From Micrococcales bacterium (GTDB lineage: Bacteria; Actinomycetota; Actinomycetes; Actinomycetales; Microbacteriaceae): a DNA stretch of 64,000 nt. Below are positions 34,978 to 43,628 of this stretch, one piece after another. The notes under the pieces are model-generated. The model saw only the letters and a list, made by a program, of their open reading frames with translations. It did not search any database and was not told the origin of the DNA. Positions within the stretch are counted from its first letter, which is position 1; each line of letters opens with the position of its first letter. The stretch is taken from contig CANGBK010000001.1 of NCBI GenBank assembly GCA_947452235.1, positions 33,938 to 97,937 of the forward strand, given 5' to 3'. A program made the translations under genes and the position numbers.

Positions 34978-36108
34978 ATGTCTTCCATGCACGAACAAGT
35001 CATCGCTGCTACCTGGTCAACGCTCTGTGAACCAGGTGATGGTATGGCTGGGCTGCTTAGAGCCAAGTTATCTTCTGAGAAGGCTTTAGAACTAGTTGCC
35101 AGTTCTTTCACTTCAAATCAAATTATTAAGGAACTGCCTAAAGATGATTTTCGTGAAGAGAAGTTTGAAAGCACATTAAGCGACTGCTTAGAGATTTGGC
35201 GTAGAAGACTCAAAGCTTCTAAACCTCAAGACGCTTTAGGTGCCATACATGCACTAGGTGGAAGGTTTGTGATTCAGGGTGATGAATGTTGGCCAACAGA
35301 ACTAGAAGATCTTTGCTACTCAACACCAACGGGGTTATGGGTGTTAGGGGATCCTAAGAATCTCAAGCATGAAATGAAACTATCTGTCATAGGTTCAAGG
35401 TTGGCAAGTCCATACGGCTTGAAGCTGACCAGAGATTTGGTGAGGTTTGCGGTTGGACGAGATTGGCTTATCGTTTCTGGTGGCGCTTTAGGAATAGATG
35501 CCAAGGCAAGTGAAACGGCACTCCTTGAAGGTCATCGAAGCATCGCTGTTTTAGCCGGTGGTTTAGACAAATGGTATCCAGCTTCTAATCATGATCTTTT
35601 CCTAAAGGTTATTCAGAATGGGTGTTTAGTTTCTGAAATGCCACCGGGGTATCCGCCTGCGCGTTGGAGGTTCTTGCAAAGAAATAGATTGATTGCGGCT
35701 TTATCCCGAGCAACACTAGTTGTTGAAGCTGGATTTAGATCTGGTTCTATAAACACCGCAGGTCATGCCAATGAACTAGGTCGTGCTGTTGGTGCAGTGC
35801 CTGGTGAGGTTGATTCGGTTAGGTCCGCTGGTTGCCACAGGTTAATCAGAGAGCGTAGAGCTGAACTCATTGCAACTCCTGGCCAACTTCTTGAACTGAT
35901 GGGGGAAGGTTTTGATGATGAAATGACTTTCAGGGAACTCTCTCACTGGCAAACCCGAACCTTGGACGCAATTCGCCAAGATGTTCTTTCTGTTGAAGAG
36001 GTAGCGTTGCAATCTGGCATGACCAAAACCCAAACAGAGCTAGTTCTTGGCCAGTTAGTGAGAATGTCTTTAGTGATTCAAACCTCCCAAGGCTTTAAGA
36101 AAGTGTGA
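34978..36108 (+). CDS. dprA: DNA-processing protein DprA
   Basis: Loads RecA on incoming single-stranded DNA during natural transformation (376 aa). The Rossmann-like core shows SVIGSRLASPYG near 127 and SGGALGIDAKASETAL near 161-176, then PPGYPPARWRFLQRNRLIAALS near 214-235 and a C-terminal winged-helix (about 305-376). yraN and the comM-like ATPase gene usually found before dprA in actinobacteria are absent, leaving only 60 nt after the DUF2469 gene. An ATG at 34987 is an alternative start; neither has a strong ribosome site. Confidence 0.92.
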   Translation: MSSMHEQVIAATWSTLCEPGDGMAGLLRAKLSSEKALELVASSFTSNQIIKELPKDDFREEKFESTLSDCLEIWRRRLKASKPQDALGAIHALGGRFVIQGDECWPTELEDLCYSTPTGLWVLGDPKNLKHEMKLSVIGSRLASPYGLKLTRDLVRFAVGRDWLIVSGGALGIDAKASETALLEGHRSIAVLAGGLDKWYPASNHDLFLKVIQNGCLVSEMPPGYPPARWRFLQRNRLIAALSRATLVVEAGFRSGSINTAGHANELGRAVGAVPGEVDSVRSAGCHRLIRERRAELIATPGQLLELMGEGFDDEMTFRELSHWQTRTLDAIRQDVLSVEEVALQSGMTKTQTELVLGQLVRMSLVIQTSQGFKKV

Positions 36109-36121
36109 TTACGCTTTTGGT

Positions 36122-37021
36122 ATGGAGTTCAATCAATTAGCTGAACGTTTTGCAGACAGTTTGTCTGCCCAACGTGGATACTCCAAGAACACGGTTAAGA
36201 GTTATCTCACCGATGTTTTAGATCTAACAAAGTTTCTTGAATCCCAGAGCATTAAAGACATCAAAGATGTTGATCTCAGTATTTTGAGACAGTGGCTTTG
36301 GGAAGTTAGTCAAAGAGAAGCAGCAAATAGCACTCTGGCAAGAAAGAGTGCGGCTATTAGGTCTTTCACTGCTTGGTGTTTATCCGAAGGGTTGATTTCA
36401 GCAGATCCAGGTCAAAGACTGAAATCAGCTAAAGCTGGAAGGCATCTGCCTAAAGTTGTTGCTAAAGATTCATTGAATGAAATTTTTGAAACTCTAAAGA
36501 ACTTGGCTTCAACCGGTGATGCAGGAGCGATTAGAAATCGTTTAGTTTTTGAAATGCTTTACGCGACTGGCTGTCGTGTTAGCGAACTTTGTGGTTTGAA
36601 TGTTTTAGATGTTGACCTAGGTAGAAATGTAATTAGGGTTCTGGGTAAAGGATCTAAAGAACGTGTAGTTCCTTTTGGGTTGCCAGCCAGAGATGCTTTA
36701 GACGAATGGCTTCTAGTGAGGGGAACACTTGAACCTGTTTCAGGTGAGCAGGCACTGCTTTTGAATAACAAAGGTAAAAGGCTTGGGGTGAGGGCTGTTT
36801 ATCAATTGGTAGCTGGACTTCTGGTTGATACACCTACCGGAGTTGCAGGTCCTCATACCTTGCGTCATTCTGCTGCCACGCATTTACTGGATGGCGGAGC
36901 TGATCTTCGTGCTGTTCAAGAACTTTTGGGCCACGCAAGTCTTGGTACTACTCAGATTTATACGCATGTTTCTGTTGAAAGATTACGGGAAGGCTATAAG
37001 AACGCTCACCCTAGGGCTTAG
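36122..37021 (+). CDS. xerC: Tyrosine recombinase XerC
   Basis: Site-specific recombinase (299 aa) that resolves chromosome dimers at dif with its XerD partner. The N-terminal SAM-like domain (about 1-90) precedes the catalytic domain. Catalytic residues are visible: Arg in ATGCRVSEL (about 147-155), Lys in GKGSKERVVP, HTLRH (about 243-247), HASLGTTQIYTHV with the nucleophile Tyr near 281. It follows dprA by 13 nt and overlaps the convergent M23 gene by 4 nt. Confidence 0.94.
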   Translation: MEFNQLAERFADSLSAQRGYSKNTVKSYLTDVLDLTKFLESQSIKDIKDVDLSILRQWLWEVSQREAANSTLARKSAAIRSFTAWCLSEGLISADPGQRLKSAKAGRHLPKVVAKDSLNEIFETLKNLASTGDAGAIRNRLVFEMLYATGCRVSELCGLNVLDVDLGRNVIRVLGKGSKERVVPFGLPARDALDEWLLVRGTLEPVSGEQALLLNNKGKRLGVRAVYQLVAGLLVDTPTGVAGPHTLRHSAATHLLDGGADLRAVQELLGHASLGTTQIYTHVSVERLREGYKNAHPRA

Positions 37022-37485
37022 GGAACCAATCTAGATGGTGGAAGGCCTCCTAGAAAGAGTTCAGGAGATAGATAGCCATTTTGGTTTCTGATTCCAAGAT
37101 GCAGACAGTATGGGCAATGCCAGGAGTATTCGGGATCCGCTTCACAAAGAGTGCCAATGACTTCACCTTTGGAAACTGTTGTTCCTTCTTGAAGATTGGA
37201 GCAAACCGGCTCTATGGTGAGTTTCTTGTCCTGAAATGCCAAGTTAATCAGGTTCCGGTAGCCGACTTTGCCGCTGTAAATTAATATTGCATCTGTGGGG
37301 GCGGCTACTAATGCATTTAGATTGCCTTTGATATCTATACCTCTGTGCCCCGTAGAATATTCAGTCAAAGGGGCCATGTAATGGTTTACGACTGTAAGTC
37401 CAGTAAGTGGTGATTCAAAGGTCTGGGGTAGTGGTGCCGGCAATTGGCTTAAAATGAGGAACGCTACAGTTAGCTGTTGTATCAC
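37018..37485 (-). CDS. M23 family metallopeptidase
   Basis: Small LytM-like zinc peptidase (155 aa) probably acting on cell-wall peptides. The N-terminus is a hydrophobic export signal. The metal ligands are seen in GHRGIDI (about 46-52) and in CLHLGIR (near 131), where the first His of the usual HxH motif is Cys, as in many actinobacterial homologues next to rpsB. Its location between xerC and rpsB is conserved in the order. GTG is used as start. Confidence 0.82.
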   Translation of the reverse strand: MIQQLTVAFLILSQLPAPLPQTFESPLTGLTVVNHYMAPLTEYSTGHRGIDIKGNLNALVAAPTDAILIYSGKVGYRNLINLAFQDKKLTIEPVCSNLQEGTTVSKGEVIGTLCEADPEYSWHCPYCLHLGIRNQNGYLSPELFLGGLPPSRLVP

Positions 37486-37629
37486 AAGCCAAGTATTGTT
37501 CTAAAGGTTTGCCTATTGTTTTGAGCTTCCTTGCAAGTTGAGAACACAGAGTCATCCTGCATTGTGGAAAAACATCAACCAGCTCTGCGTAAAAATTAGA
37601 AAATATCTTTGGTGTCTAGCGCCCAAACG

Positions 37630-38184
37630 CTAAGAGAGATTTACATCTAGTTCCATAGTCGAAATCTTTTGATTTTTTTTGAAAGCGCTGTAAGAAAAAG
37701 CTTGAATGATCTGAAGCAAGATAGCTATACAAATAATGTTGTCATAAGAGTTGAATGCCCTGGCGCTACTGTACGTGGCAAATAGCAGGCCATTTTCAGC
37801 GAAAGTTCGTTCTTGACCTATGAAAACTCCTACGTAGTGGCAAATCGTAGACGTGCAGAAGACAGCGATAAGTGAAACTACGAATATGGATCTCCAACCT
37901 GGCTTTCTAAGTCCACCAATCCCAATGTGCAGATGAATTATATAAAGGGATAATAGAGACCCGATAAGGAAGAACCCATTCGAAAGCGCATAAATGACGT
38001 TTGATGTTACATCTCCGTAGGAAAACACTGGGACTAAACTCGCTAAATGGTTGTACCACATTAACAATATCGGAACCCCAAAATCGGCTTTTCCTTCACT
38101 TGATAGCCCTAATTGGTAAATCGTCACGCAGGTGAACGCCACAAGCAGTATTTTGATCCCTAGGGACCAAACGAATGCTTTCAT
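37630..38184 (-). CDS. Membrane protein of unknown function
   Basis: An unrecognised hydrophobic protein (184 aa) with about five predicted membrane helices, two Cys-containing segments (FCTSTICHYVG near 108 and IICIAILL near 150), and a short cytoplasmic tail. I prefer ATG 38184; a TTG ten codons upstream also opens the frame. It sits alone between the M23 gene and rpsB, outside the conserved core order. A small hairpin (TAGCG/CGCTA, 37618-37633) lies at its 3' end. Confidence 0.6.
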   Translation of the reverse strand: MKAFVWSLGIKILLVAFTCVTIYQLGLSSEGKADFGVPILLMWYNHLASLVPVFSYGDVTSNVIYALSNGFFLIGSLLSLYIIHLHIGIGGLRKPGWRSIFVVSLIAVFCTSTICHYVGVFIGQERTFAENGLLFATYSSARAFNSYDNIICIAILLQIIQAFSYSAFKKNQKISTMELDVNLS

Positions 38185-38348
38185 GGACTCAACATAGCTC
38201 AAATAAAGCCCCAAATCCGGCTCTCAAGCACCAATTGGCTTGGTTTTATGTCGAAATGCTTCGTGTTATAGTTATCCCAGCGGAAAGATTCGCAGAAATC
38301 CCTTCATTTTGATTGATTTTCTGCGTGCTCACCGACTTCGCGTGTCGA

Positions 38349-38460
38349 ATAACACATCAATTGATCGGTCCCTTCGGGGTGGATTGAAGTGCGGCACCAG
38401 GTGTTATGGACAACCGTTCATGACTTTTAACTGATCGATGCTTTATGCATCAAAAGGAGA
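38349..38460 (+). promoter_or_regulatory. Structured 5' leader of rpsB
   Basis: The leader has an enclosing 7-bp stem (38349-38355 with 38401-38407), an inner stem TCAAT/ATTGA (38357-38361 with 38383-38387) capped by CCC-UUCG-GGG, and a GATGC-TTTAT-GCATC hairpin ending just before AGGAG (38456-38460). This is the layout expected for ribosomal-protein feedback control by S2 (inference). Confidence 0.5.
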
Positions 38461-38467
38461 TACTGCC

Positions 38468-39298
38468 ATGGCAGTAGTAACAGTGCGCCAGATGCTAGAC
38501 AGCGGCGTTCACTTTGGTCACCAGACACGTCGCTGGAACCCAAAGATGAAGAGATACATCCTGACCGACCGTTCAGGTATTTACATCATTGACTTACAGA
38601 AGTCACTTGCACACATCGACAAAGCATATGAGTTCACTAAGGACCTTGTTGCTAACGGTGGAACAATTTTGTTTGTTGGAACCAAGAAGCAGGCACAGGA
38701 AGCTATTGCTACCGAAGCTCAGCGTGTTGGTATGCCATACATCAACGAGCGTTGGTTGGGTGGTCTGTTGACTAACTTCCAGACCGTTTCAAAGCGTCTT
38801 GCTCGTCTAAAGGAACTAGAAGTCATGGACTTCAAGGACACCAAGAAGAGCGGATACACCAAGAAGGAACTTTTGATTCTTTCTCGTGAGAAGATCAAGC
38901 TTGAGAAGACTCTTGGTGGTGTTCGTAACGTAACTAAGACTCCTTCAGCTATCTGGGTTGTTGACACAATTAAAGAACACCTAGCTATTACTGAGGCTAA
39001 GAAGCTTGGTATTCCTGTTATCGGTATCCTAGACACCAACTGTGATCCAGATGAGGTCACCATTGGTATTCCAGGTAACGATGACGCTATTCGTTCAGTT
39101 CACTTGCTAACTCGCGTTATCGCAGATGCAGTTGCTGAAGGTCTAAAGCAGAAGCACTCTAAGCCTGAGGCTGTTCAGCCTCTAGCTGACTGGGAGAAGG
39201 AACTTCTAGAAAGCGCTGCAGCTAAGGCTGAAGTTGCTCCAGTTGTTGAAGAAGTTGTTGCAGAAGTTGCAACCGAAACCGCAAAGGATGCTGAGTAA
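38468..39298 (+). CDS. rpsB: 30S ribosomal protein S2
   Basis: Small-subunit protein S2 (276 aa). Conserved segments: [23 protein letters not shown] (family start), [12 protein letters not shown] and [12 protein letters not shown]. The C-terminal ~30 residues are Ala/Glu/Val-rich and acidic, echoing the S16 tail. ATG 38468 is chosen because AGGAG lies 7 nt upstream; an in-frame ATG at 38438 would add ten residues and hide the site. tsf follows by 2 nt. Confidence 0.97.
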   Translation: MAVVTVRQMLDSGVHFGHQTRRWNPKMKRYILTDRSGIYIIDLQKSLAHIDKAYEFTKDLVANGGTILFVGTKKQAQEAIATEAQRVGMPYINERWLGGLLTNFQTVSKRLARLKELEVMDFKDTKKSGYTKKELLILSREKIKLEKTLGGVRNVTKTPSAIWVVDTIKEHLAITEAKKLGIPVIGILDTNCDPDEVTIGIPGNDDAIRSVHLLTRVIADAVAEGLKQKHSKPEAVQPLADWEKELLESAAAKAEVAPVVEEVVAEVATETAKDAE

Positions 39299-39300
39299 TT

Positions 39301-40128
39301 ATGGCTAACTACACTGCAGGAGATGTTAAGACTCTTCGTGAGCGCTCAGGCGCTGGAATGATGGACTGCAAGTCTGCTCTAGATGAGGCTAATGGCGATC
39401 TAGATAAGGCTATGGAAGTTCTAAGACTTAAAGGTCTTAAGGGTGTTACCAAGCGTGAAGGTCGTACCACTTCAAACGGTATCGTTATCGCTCGCGTAGC
39501 AGGTGGCAAGGGTTACCTAATGGAACTTGCTTGTGAGACCGACTTCGTTGCTAAGGCAGATAAGTTTGTTACTCTTGGTGACCTAATTGCTGATGCAATT
39601 GTGGCTGCCGGTGCTACCGATGTGGACTCAGCGCTAGCTGCGCCTGTTGCAGGTAAGACTGTTGCAGATGCAATCACTGATGAAGCAGCAATCATGGGTG
39701 AGAAGGTTGAACTTCGCCGAATCGCTGTTGTTGAAGATGCAAACATTGATGCTTACCTACACCGCACCTCAAAGGACCTTCCACCACAGGTTGGTGTTTT
39801 GGTTGCTTTCTCAGGTAGCGATGTTGAGACAGCTCACGATGTTGCAGTTCACATTGCAGCGTTTAGCCCAACCTACCTAACTTCAGCTGATGTTCCAGCT
39901 GACATCGTTGAGACTGAGCGTCGCATTGCCGGTGAAACAGCTCGTAACGAAGGTAAGCCTGAGGCTGCTTTGGAGAAGATCGTTGAAGGTCGCGTTAAGG
40001 GATTCTTCAAGGAGAACTGCCTACTAGAGCAGGACTTCGCTAAGGACAACAAGATTTCTGTCGGTAAGGTTCTGGAGCAGCACGGGCTAACCGTTTCTGC
40101 TTTCGTGCGTTTCCGCGTAGGAGCATAA
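39301..40128 (+). CDS. tsf: Translation elongation factor Ts
   Basis: Nucleotide-exchange factor for EF-Tu (275 aa). The UBA-like N-terminus with RSGAGMMDCKSALDEANGD and the TDFVA motif (about 80-84) that contacts EF-Tu are present. It pairs with rpsB and ends at a strong terminator. Confidence 0.97.
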   Translation: MANYTAGDVKTLRERSGAGMMDCKSALDEANGDLDKAMEVLRLKGLKGVTKREGRTTSNGIVIARVAGGKGYLMELACETDFVAKADKFVTLGDLIADAIVAAGATDVDSALAAPVAGKTVADAITDEAAIMGEKVELRRIAVVEDANIDAYLHRTSKDLPPQVGVLVAFSGSDVETAHDVAVHIAAFSPTYLTSADVPADIVETERRIAGETARNEGKPEAALEKIVEGRVKGFFKENCLLEQDFAKDNKISVGKVLEQHGLTVSAFVRFRVGA

Positions 40129-40149
40129 TTTAGTTTTAAAAAGTGAATG

Positions 40150-40176
40150 GGCTCGGTCTTTTGGACCGAGCCTTTT
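40150..40176 (+). terminator. Terminator after rpsB-tsf
   Basis: A perfect 9-bp GC-rich stem (40150-40158 with 40164-40172) with a five-base loop is followed by TTTT. It separates rpsB-tsf from pyrH. Confidence 0.9.
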
Positions 40177-40224
40177 CCTTTGGTCAGCCTAAACTAGTAG
40201 CAGGTTTATGAAAGAGGAAATACC

Positions 40225-40935
40225 ATGCCATCAACTCCACGTCGTGTTCTTCTAAAGCTCTCAGGTGAGGCTTTTGGTGGTGGAACTCTTGGTGTTAATC
40301 CAGACATCGTTTCAGGTATTGCTCAGGAGATCGCTGAAGCTGCTAAGAAGGTTGAAATAGCGATTGTGGTTGGTGGTGGAAACTTCTTTAGGGGAGCGGA
40401 ACTATCTCAACGAGGTATGGACCGAGCTCGTGCCGACTACATGGGTATGTTGGGAACTGTTATGAATGCCTTAGCTTTGCAGGACTTCCTGGAGCAGGCT
40501 GGTTGTGAGACACGAGTTCAGTCAGCTATCTCGATGGCTCAGGTTACTGAACCTTATATTCCTCTACGTGCTATTCGTCACATGCAAAAAGGAAGAGTTG
40601 TTATCTTCGGTGCTGGTGCTGGACTTCCATATTTCTCTACCGATACAGTGGCAGCTCAACGAGCTCTAGAGATTCACGCTCAAGAAGTTCTTGTTGCTAA
40701 AAACGGTGTTGATGCAGTTTATTCAGCAGATCCTAAGAAGGATCCTAAAGCTAAGCGTCTTGAGACTTTGACCTATCAGGAAGCTCTAGTAAAGAAGCTG
40801 AAGGTTGTTGATTCAACTGCTTTTAGCCTTTGCATGGATAACAACATTCCTATGGTGGTCTTTGGTATGCAGCCTGAGGGCAATATCACTAAGGCGTTAT
40901 TGGGTAAGAAGATTGGAACTAGGGTTAGCGCATAA
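40225..40935 (+). CDS. pyrH: UMP kinase
   Basis: Amino-acid-kinase-fold UMP kinase (236 aa) making UDP for pyrimidine nucleotide synthesis. It shows [13 protein letters not shown] (about 6-18), [12 protein letters not shown] (about 51-62) and the GTGNPFFTTD-equivalent [11 protein letters not shown] (about 133-143). AAAGAGG precedes the ATG. The RGA of the FFRGAE motif is encoded by AGG GGA GCG, part of a TAGGGGAG octamer. Confidence 0.97.
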   Translation: MPSTPRRVLLKLSGEAFGGGTLGVNPDIVSGIAQEIAEAAKKVEIAIVVGGGNFFRGAELSQRGMDRARADYMGMLGTVMNALALQDFLEQAGCETRVQSAISMAQVTEPYIPLRAIRHMQKGRVVIFGAGAGLPYFSTDTVAAQRALEIHAQEVLVAKNGVDAVYSADPKKDPKAKRLETLTYQEALVKKLKVVDSTAFSLCMDNNIPMVVFGMQPEGNITKALLGKKIGTRVSA

Positions 40936-40954
40936 CCTTAATAAAAGGAGCATC

Positions 40955-41515
40955 ATGATTAACGACATTCTTACAACAGCAGCGGACAAGATGGCTAAGG
41001 CCGTTGAGTCAGCTAAAGAAGATTTTTCAACTATTAGATCTGGCCGAGCTAACCCAGCTATGTTCCAGAGACTGATGATTGATTACTATGGAACACCAAC
41101 CGCTCTTTCTGCTCTTGGTTCTATTGCTAATCCTGAGGCTAGAACTATTGTTGTCACACCTTATGACAAGGGTGCTCTCCAAGCTATAGAGAAGGCGATC
41201 AGAGACATGCCTAACCTTGGTGCTAACCCAACTAACGACGGAAACTTGATTCGTGTTTCACTTCCAGAGCTAACTGAAGAGCGTCGTAAAGACTATGTAA
41301 AGATTGTTAAGAATAAGGCTGAAGATCACAGAGTTTCAGTTAGAAACATTCGTCGTAAGGCTAAAGATGAGCTTGATGCTCTAAAGAAAGATGGCCTTGC
41401 AGGTGATGATGATCTTGCTAGAGCTGAAAAAGAACTTGAAGCTGTTACTAAAACTCACGTAGATAACATCGACGAGGCTCTAAAACGTAAAGAAGCAGAA
41501 CTTCTAGAGGTTTAG
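40955..41515 (+). CDS. frr: Ribosome recycling factor
   Basis: Splits post-termination ribosomes together with EF-G (186 aa, normal). Family segments are visible: [15 protein letters not shown] (about 24-38), [23 protein letters not shown] and the coiled-coil tail. ATG 40955 with AAGGAG 6 nt upstream is clearly the start, although the frame is open further up inside pyrH. Confidence 0.97.
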   Translation: MINDILTTAADKMAKAVESAKEDFSTIRSGRANPAMFQRLMIDYYGTPTALSALGSIANPEARTIVVTPYDKGALQAIEKAIRDMPNLGANPTNDGNLIRVSLPELTEERRKDYVKIVKNKAEDHRVSVRNIRRKAKDELDALKKDGLAGDDDLARAEKELEAVTKTHVDNIDEALKRKEAELLEV

Positions 41516-41516
41516 T

Positions 41517-42386
41517 TTGAGTAATACAGAAGCCAAGGGTCGTTCACTTTCCCAATCAGTTATCTATGGGTTGATTCTTGCCTTCGCTTTTCTAGCTTCA
41601 GTTCTTGTTGTTAAAGAACTTTTCATCTTCCTGATTGCTCTGGCTGTTGCTGCTGGAGCGTGGGAGTTATCAACCGCCTTGCGTCAAAAGGACTGGCACG
41701 TTCCAAGAATCCCTGTAACGGTTGGATCATTCTTGGTTATGCCACTAACTTATTGGGGTGGCGAGAGAGCCCAGTGGCTAGGTGTTCTTGCAATCATTGC
41801 GGCACTGATGCTATGGCGTGGGGCTGAACTTTTAGTTCAGAGAGCATCATTAGAGCGTTCTTTTGCTGAAATGATTAGAGATTTCTCTGCTTCAGCTTTC
41901 GTGGTTATCTATTTACCGCTGACCATGAGCTTTGCGGCTCTGTTGTTTAGAGAGCCTGCCCACAATGGTTTTGTTGATGGTAAATACTGGGTTATCACCA
42001 TTGTGACAACCGTGATTCTTATCGACACCTCAGCATATCTTTTTGGACGTAAGTTAGGTAAGCATCCAATGCTGCCTAAGGTGAGCCCGAAAAAGAGCTG
42101 GGAAGGTTTCGCTTTTTCTGTAGTGTTTGGATTAGCCAGCAGTATTGTTCAAACTGTTTGGCTGTTACAGCTTCCTTGGTACTTCGGCTTTGTGGTTTGT
42201 TTTGTTATTCTGCTGTCTGCTGTTCTAGGAGATTTTGCAGAGTCTTTGATTAAGCGTGATCTTGGTGTGAAGGACATGTCCAGTCTGATTCCAGGTCACG
42301 GTGGTGTGATGGACAGACTTGACTCTATGCTCCCTGCTTGTTTGACCGGTTATGTTCTCATGGTCTTCGTTGTTAGGTTTATGTAA
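41517..42386 (+). CDS. cdsA: Phosphatidate cytidylyltransferase
   Basis: Integral membrane enzyme (289 aa, about eight helices) making CDP-diacylglycerol from phosphatidate and CTP for phospholipid synthesis. The C-terminal signature is seen as SPKKSWEGF then LGDFAESLIKRDLGVKDMSS and IPGHGGVMDRLDS (about 255-270). The start is TTG 1 nt after frr. Confidence 0.95.
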   Translation: MSNTEAKGRSLSQSVIYGLILAFAFLASVLVVKELFIFLIALAVAAGAWELSTALRQKDWHVPRIPVTVGSFLVMPLTYWGGERAQWLGVLAIIAALMLWRGAELLVQRASLERSFAEMIRDFSASAFVVIYLPLTMSFAALLFREPAHNGFVDGKYWVITIVTTVILIDTSAYLFGRKLGKHPMLPKVSPKKSWEGFAFSVVFGLASSIVQTVWLLQLPWYFGFVVCFVILLSAVLGDFAESLIKRDLGVKDMSSLIPGHGGVMDRLDSMLPACLTGYVLMVFVVRFM

Positions 42387-42388
42387 TC

Positions 42389-42955
42389 ATGAGTAATACT
42401 TTCGTTCGTGCACCCAAACGTAAGCTCGGTTACAACCCAGAGCAGGTTGACCGGTTTATTGCTCTAGCTAAAGACCAGTACCAGAACCCAGATCATTCAG
42501 GCATGGATGTTGCAACTATCAGATCTATGCGCTTTGACCTTGTGAAGGACGGTTATTCAATTTCTGCCGTTGATTCAGCAACTGAAAAGCTTGAAGATGT
42601 CTTTGCTGAACGTGAACTTAGAAAACTAAGACTGAATCTCGGTGCTTTAGTTTTTGAAGATTTATTGAATGAACTTGCTGAACTTATTGCTTCAAGAGTT
42701 TCAAGGACTAAGGGTAAGAAGTTTGCTAGAAGGAAGTGGCCTAACCGTGGCTATAACGTCAAGCAGGTTGAAGCCCTTTGTTCTCGTATTGCAACACATT
42801 TAGATAGAGTTGAAACACTGAGTGTCAAAGAGGTTCGACTTTCAGTTTTCAAGTCGCAAAGGGGCGGTTATGCAGAACACCAGGTCGATGCCTTCATCGA
42901 TAAAACCGTTGAGCTCATCCAAAGGCAAGAGATTCTTCAAAAAGGCATCAACTAG
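42389..42955 (+). CDS. DivIVA-domain repeat protein
   Basis: A 188-aa actinobacterial protein with two or three short DivIVA-like units (for example LGYNPEQVDRFIALAK near 14-29, GYNVKQVEAL near 116-125 and GGYAEHQVDAFI near 155-166). DivIVA-type proteins mark curved or polar membrane, but this short protein lacks the long coiled coil, so its role is unclear. It follows cdsA by 2 nt. The secreted nuclease gene starts inside it in another frame. Confidence 0.82.
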   Translation: MSNTFVRAPKRKLGYNPEQVDRFIALAKDQYQNPDHSGMDVATIRSMRFDLVKDGYSISAVDSATEKLEDVFAERELRKLRLNLGALVFEDLLNELAELIASRVSRTKGKKFARRKWPNRGYNVKQVEALCSRIATHLDRVETLSVKEVRLSVFKSQRGGYAEHQVDAFIDKTVELIQRQEILQKGIN

Positions 42956-43577
42956 CCTTCTAGTTCTTGCTGTTCTATTTCCTGCTTCAGATTTAGCTCA
43001 GGCTGCCCAACCTAAAGTAACCACCATTCTTGCCAAACTAGCTATCAAAGGTCGGGCTCCTAAAACGGGTTATTCAAGATCACTTTTCAGTGATGGTTGG
43101 GGCAACATTGGCTCATGTGACACGAGAAATTACATTCTTCAGAGAGATCTCACCAACATCACTTGGCGATCTTCACCCAAGTGCACTGTTTCAACCGGAA
43201 CCCTAAGAGATCCATATACGAATACCGTTATCAACTTTGTTAGGGGAGTGAAGACCTCTAACGCAGTTCAGATTGACCATATTGTTCCAGTTAGCGATGC
43301 CTGGCAAAAAGGAGCTCAGCAGTTGCCGAGTCAAACGCGCTATAACTTCTATAACGATCCGTTGAACCTTTTGGCTGTTGATGGTCCAACCAATGAGAGT
43401 AAAAGCGATAGTGATGCTGCTAGCTGGTTGCCACCAAATAAGAGCTTCAGATGTGCTTATGTGTCAAGGCAAATAGCAGTCAAATACAAGTATCATTTGT
43501 GGGTTACCCAGGCAGAACATGACGCCATGGCCCGTGTTTTACAGGGCTGTCCTAACCAACTACTGCCACAGGGCTAA
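42870..43577 (+). CDS. Secreted HNH-family endonuclease
   Basis: Exported nuclease (235 aa). A charged N-terminus (about 1-25) is followed by a hydrophobic signal core (about 26-42, cleavage near AQA). The HNH/DUF1524-like core shows VQIDHIVPVSDAWQKG (about 128-143) with the catalytic His, then DPLNLLAVDG with the Asn. Two Cys pairs (CDTRNY, KCTV; FRCAYV, GCPNQ) may form disulfides. ATG 42870 with AGGGG upstream lies within the preceding gene, giving an 86-nt overlap. It may degrade extracellular DNA for nutrients or uptake (inference). Confidence 0.85.
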   Translation: MQNTRSMPSSIKPLSSSKGKRFFKKASTSLLVLAVLFPASDLAQAAQPKVTTILAKLAIKGRAPKTGYSRSLFSDGWGNIGSCDTRNYILQRDLTNITWRSSPKCTVSTGTLRDPYTNTVINFVRGVKTSNAVQIDHIVPVSDAWQKGAQQLPSQTRYNFYNDPLNLLAVDGPTNESKSDSDAASWLPPNKSFRCAYVSRQIAVKYKYHLWVTQAEHDAMARVLQGCPNQLLPQG

Positions 43578-43628
43578 ATCCGGACCCTTCGGGTAAACTT
43601 ATGTTTTGTTGCAAATAGGCGGTGAAAC

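Noticed and set aside
34904..35089. 61-codon + strand frame between DUF2469 and dprA, considered as a yraN remnant
   Set aside because: The translation shows no YraN motif and mostly overlaps dprA in another frame.
40805..40954. Upstream extension of frr inside pyrH
   Set aside because: The family N-terminus and a strong ribosome site are at 40955.
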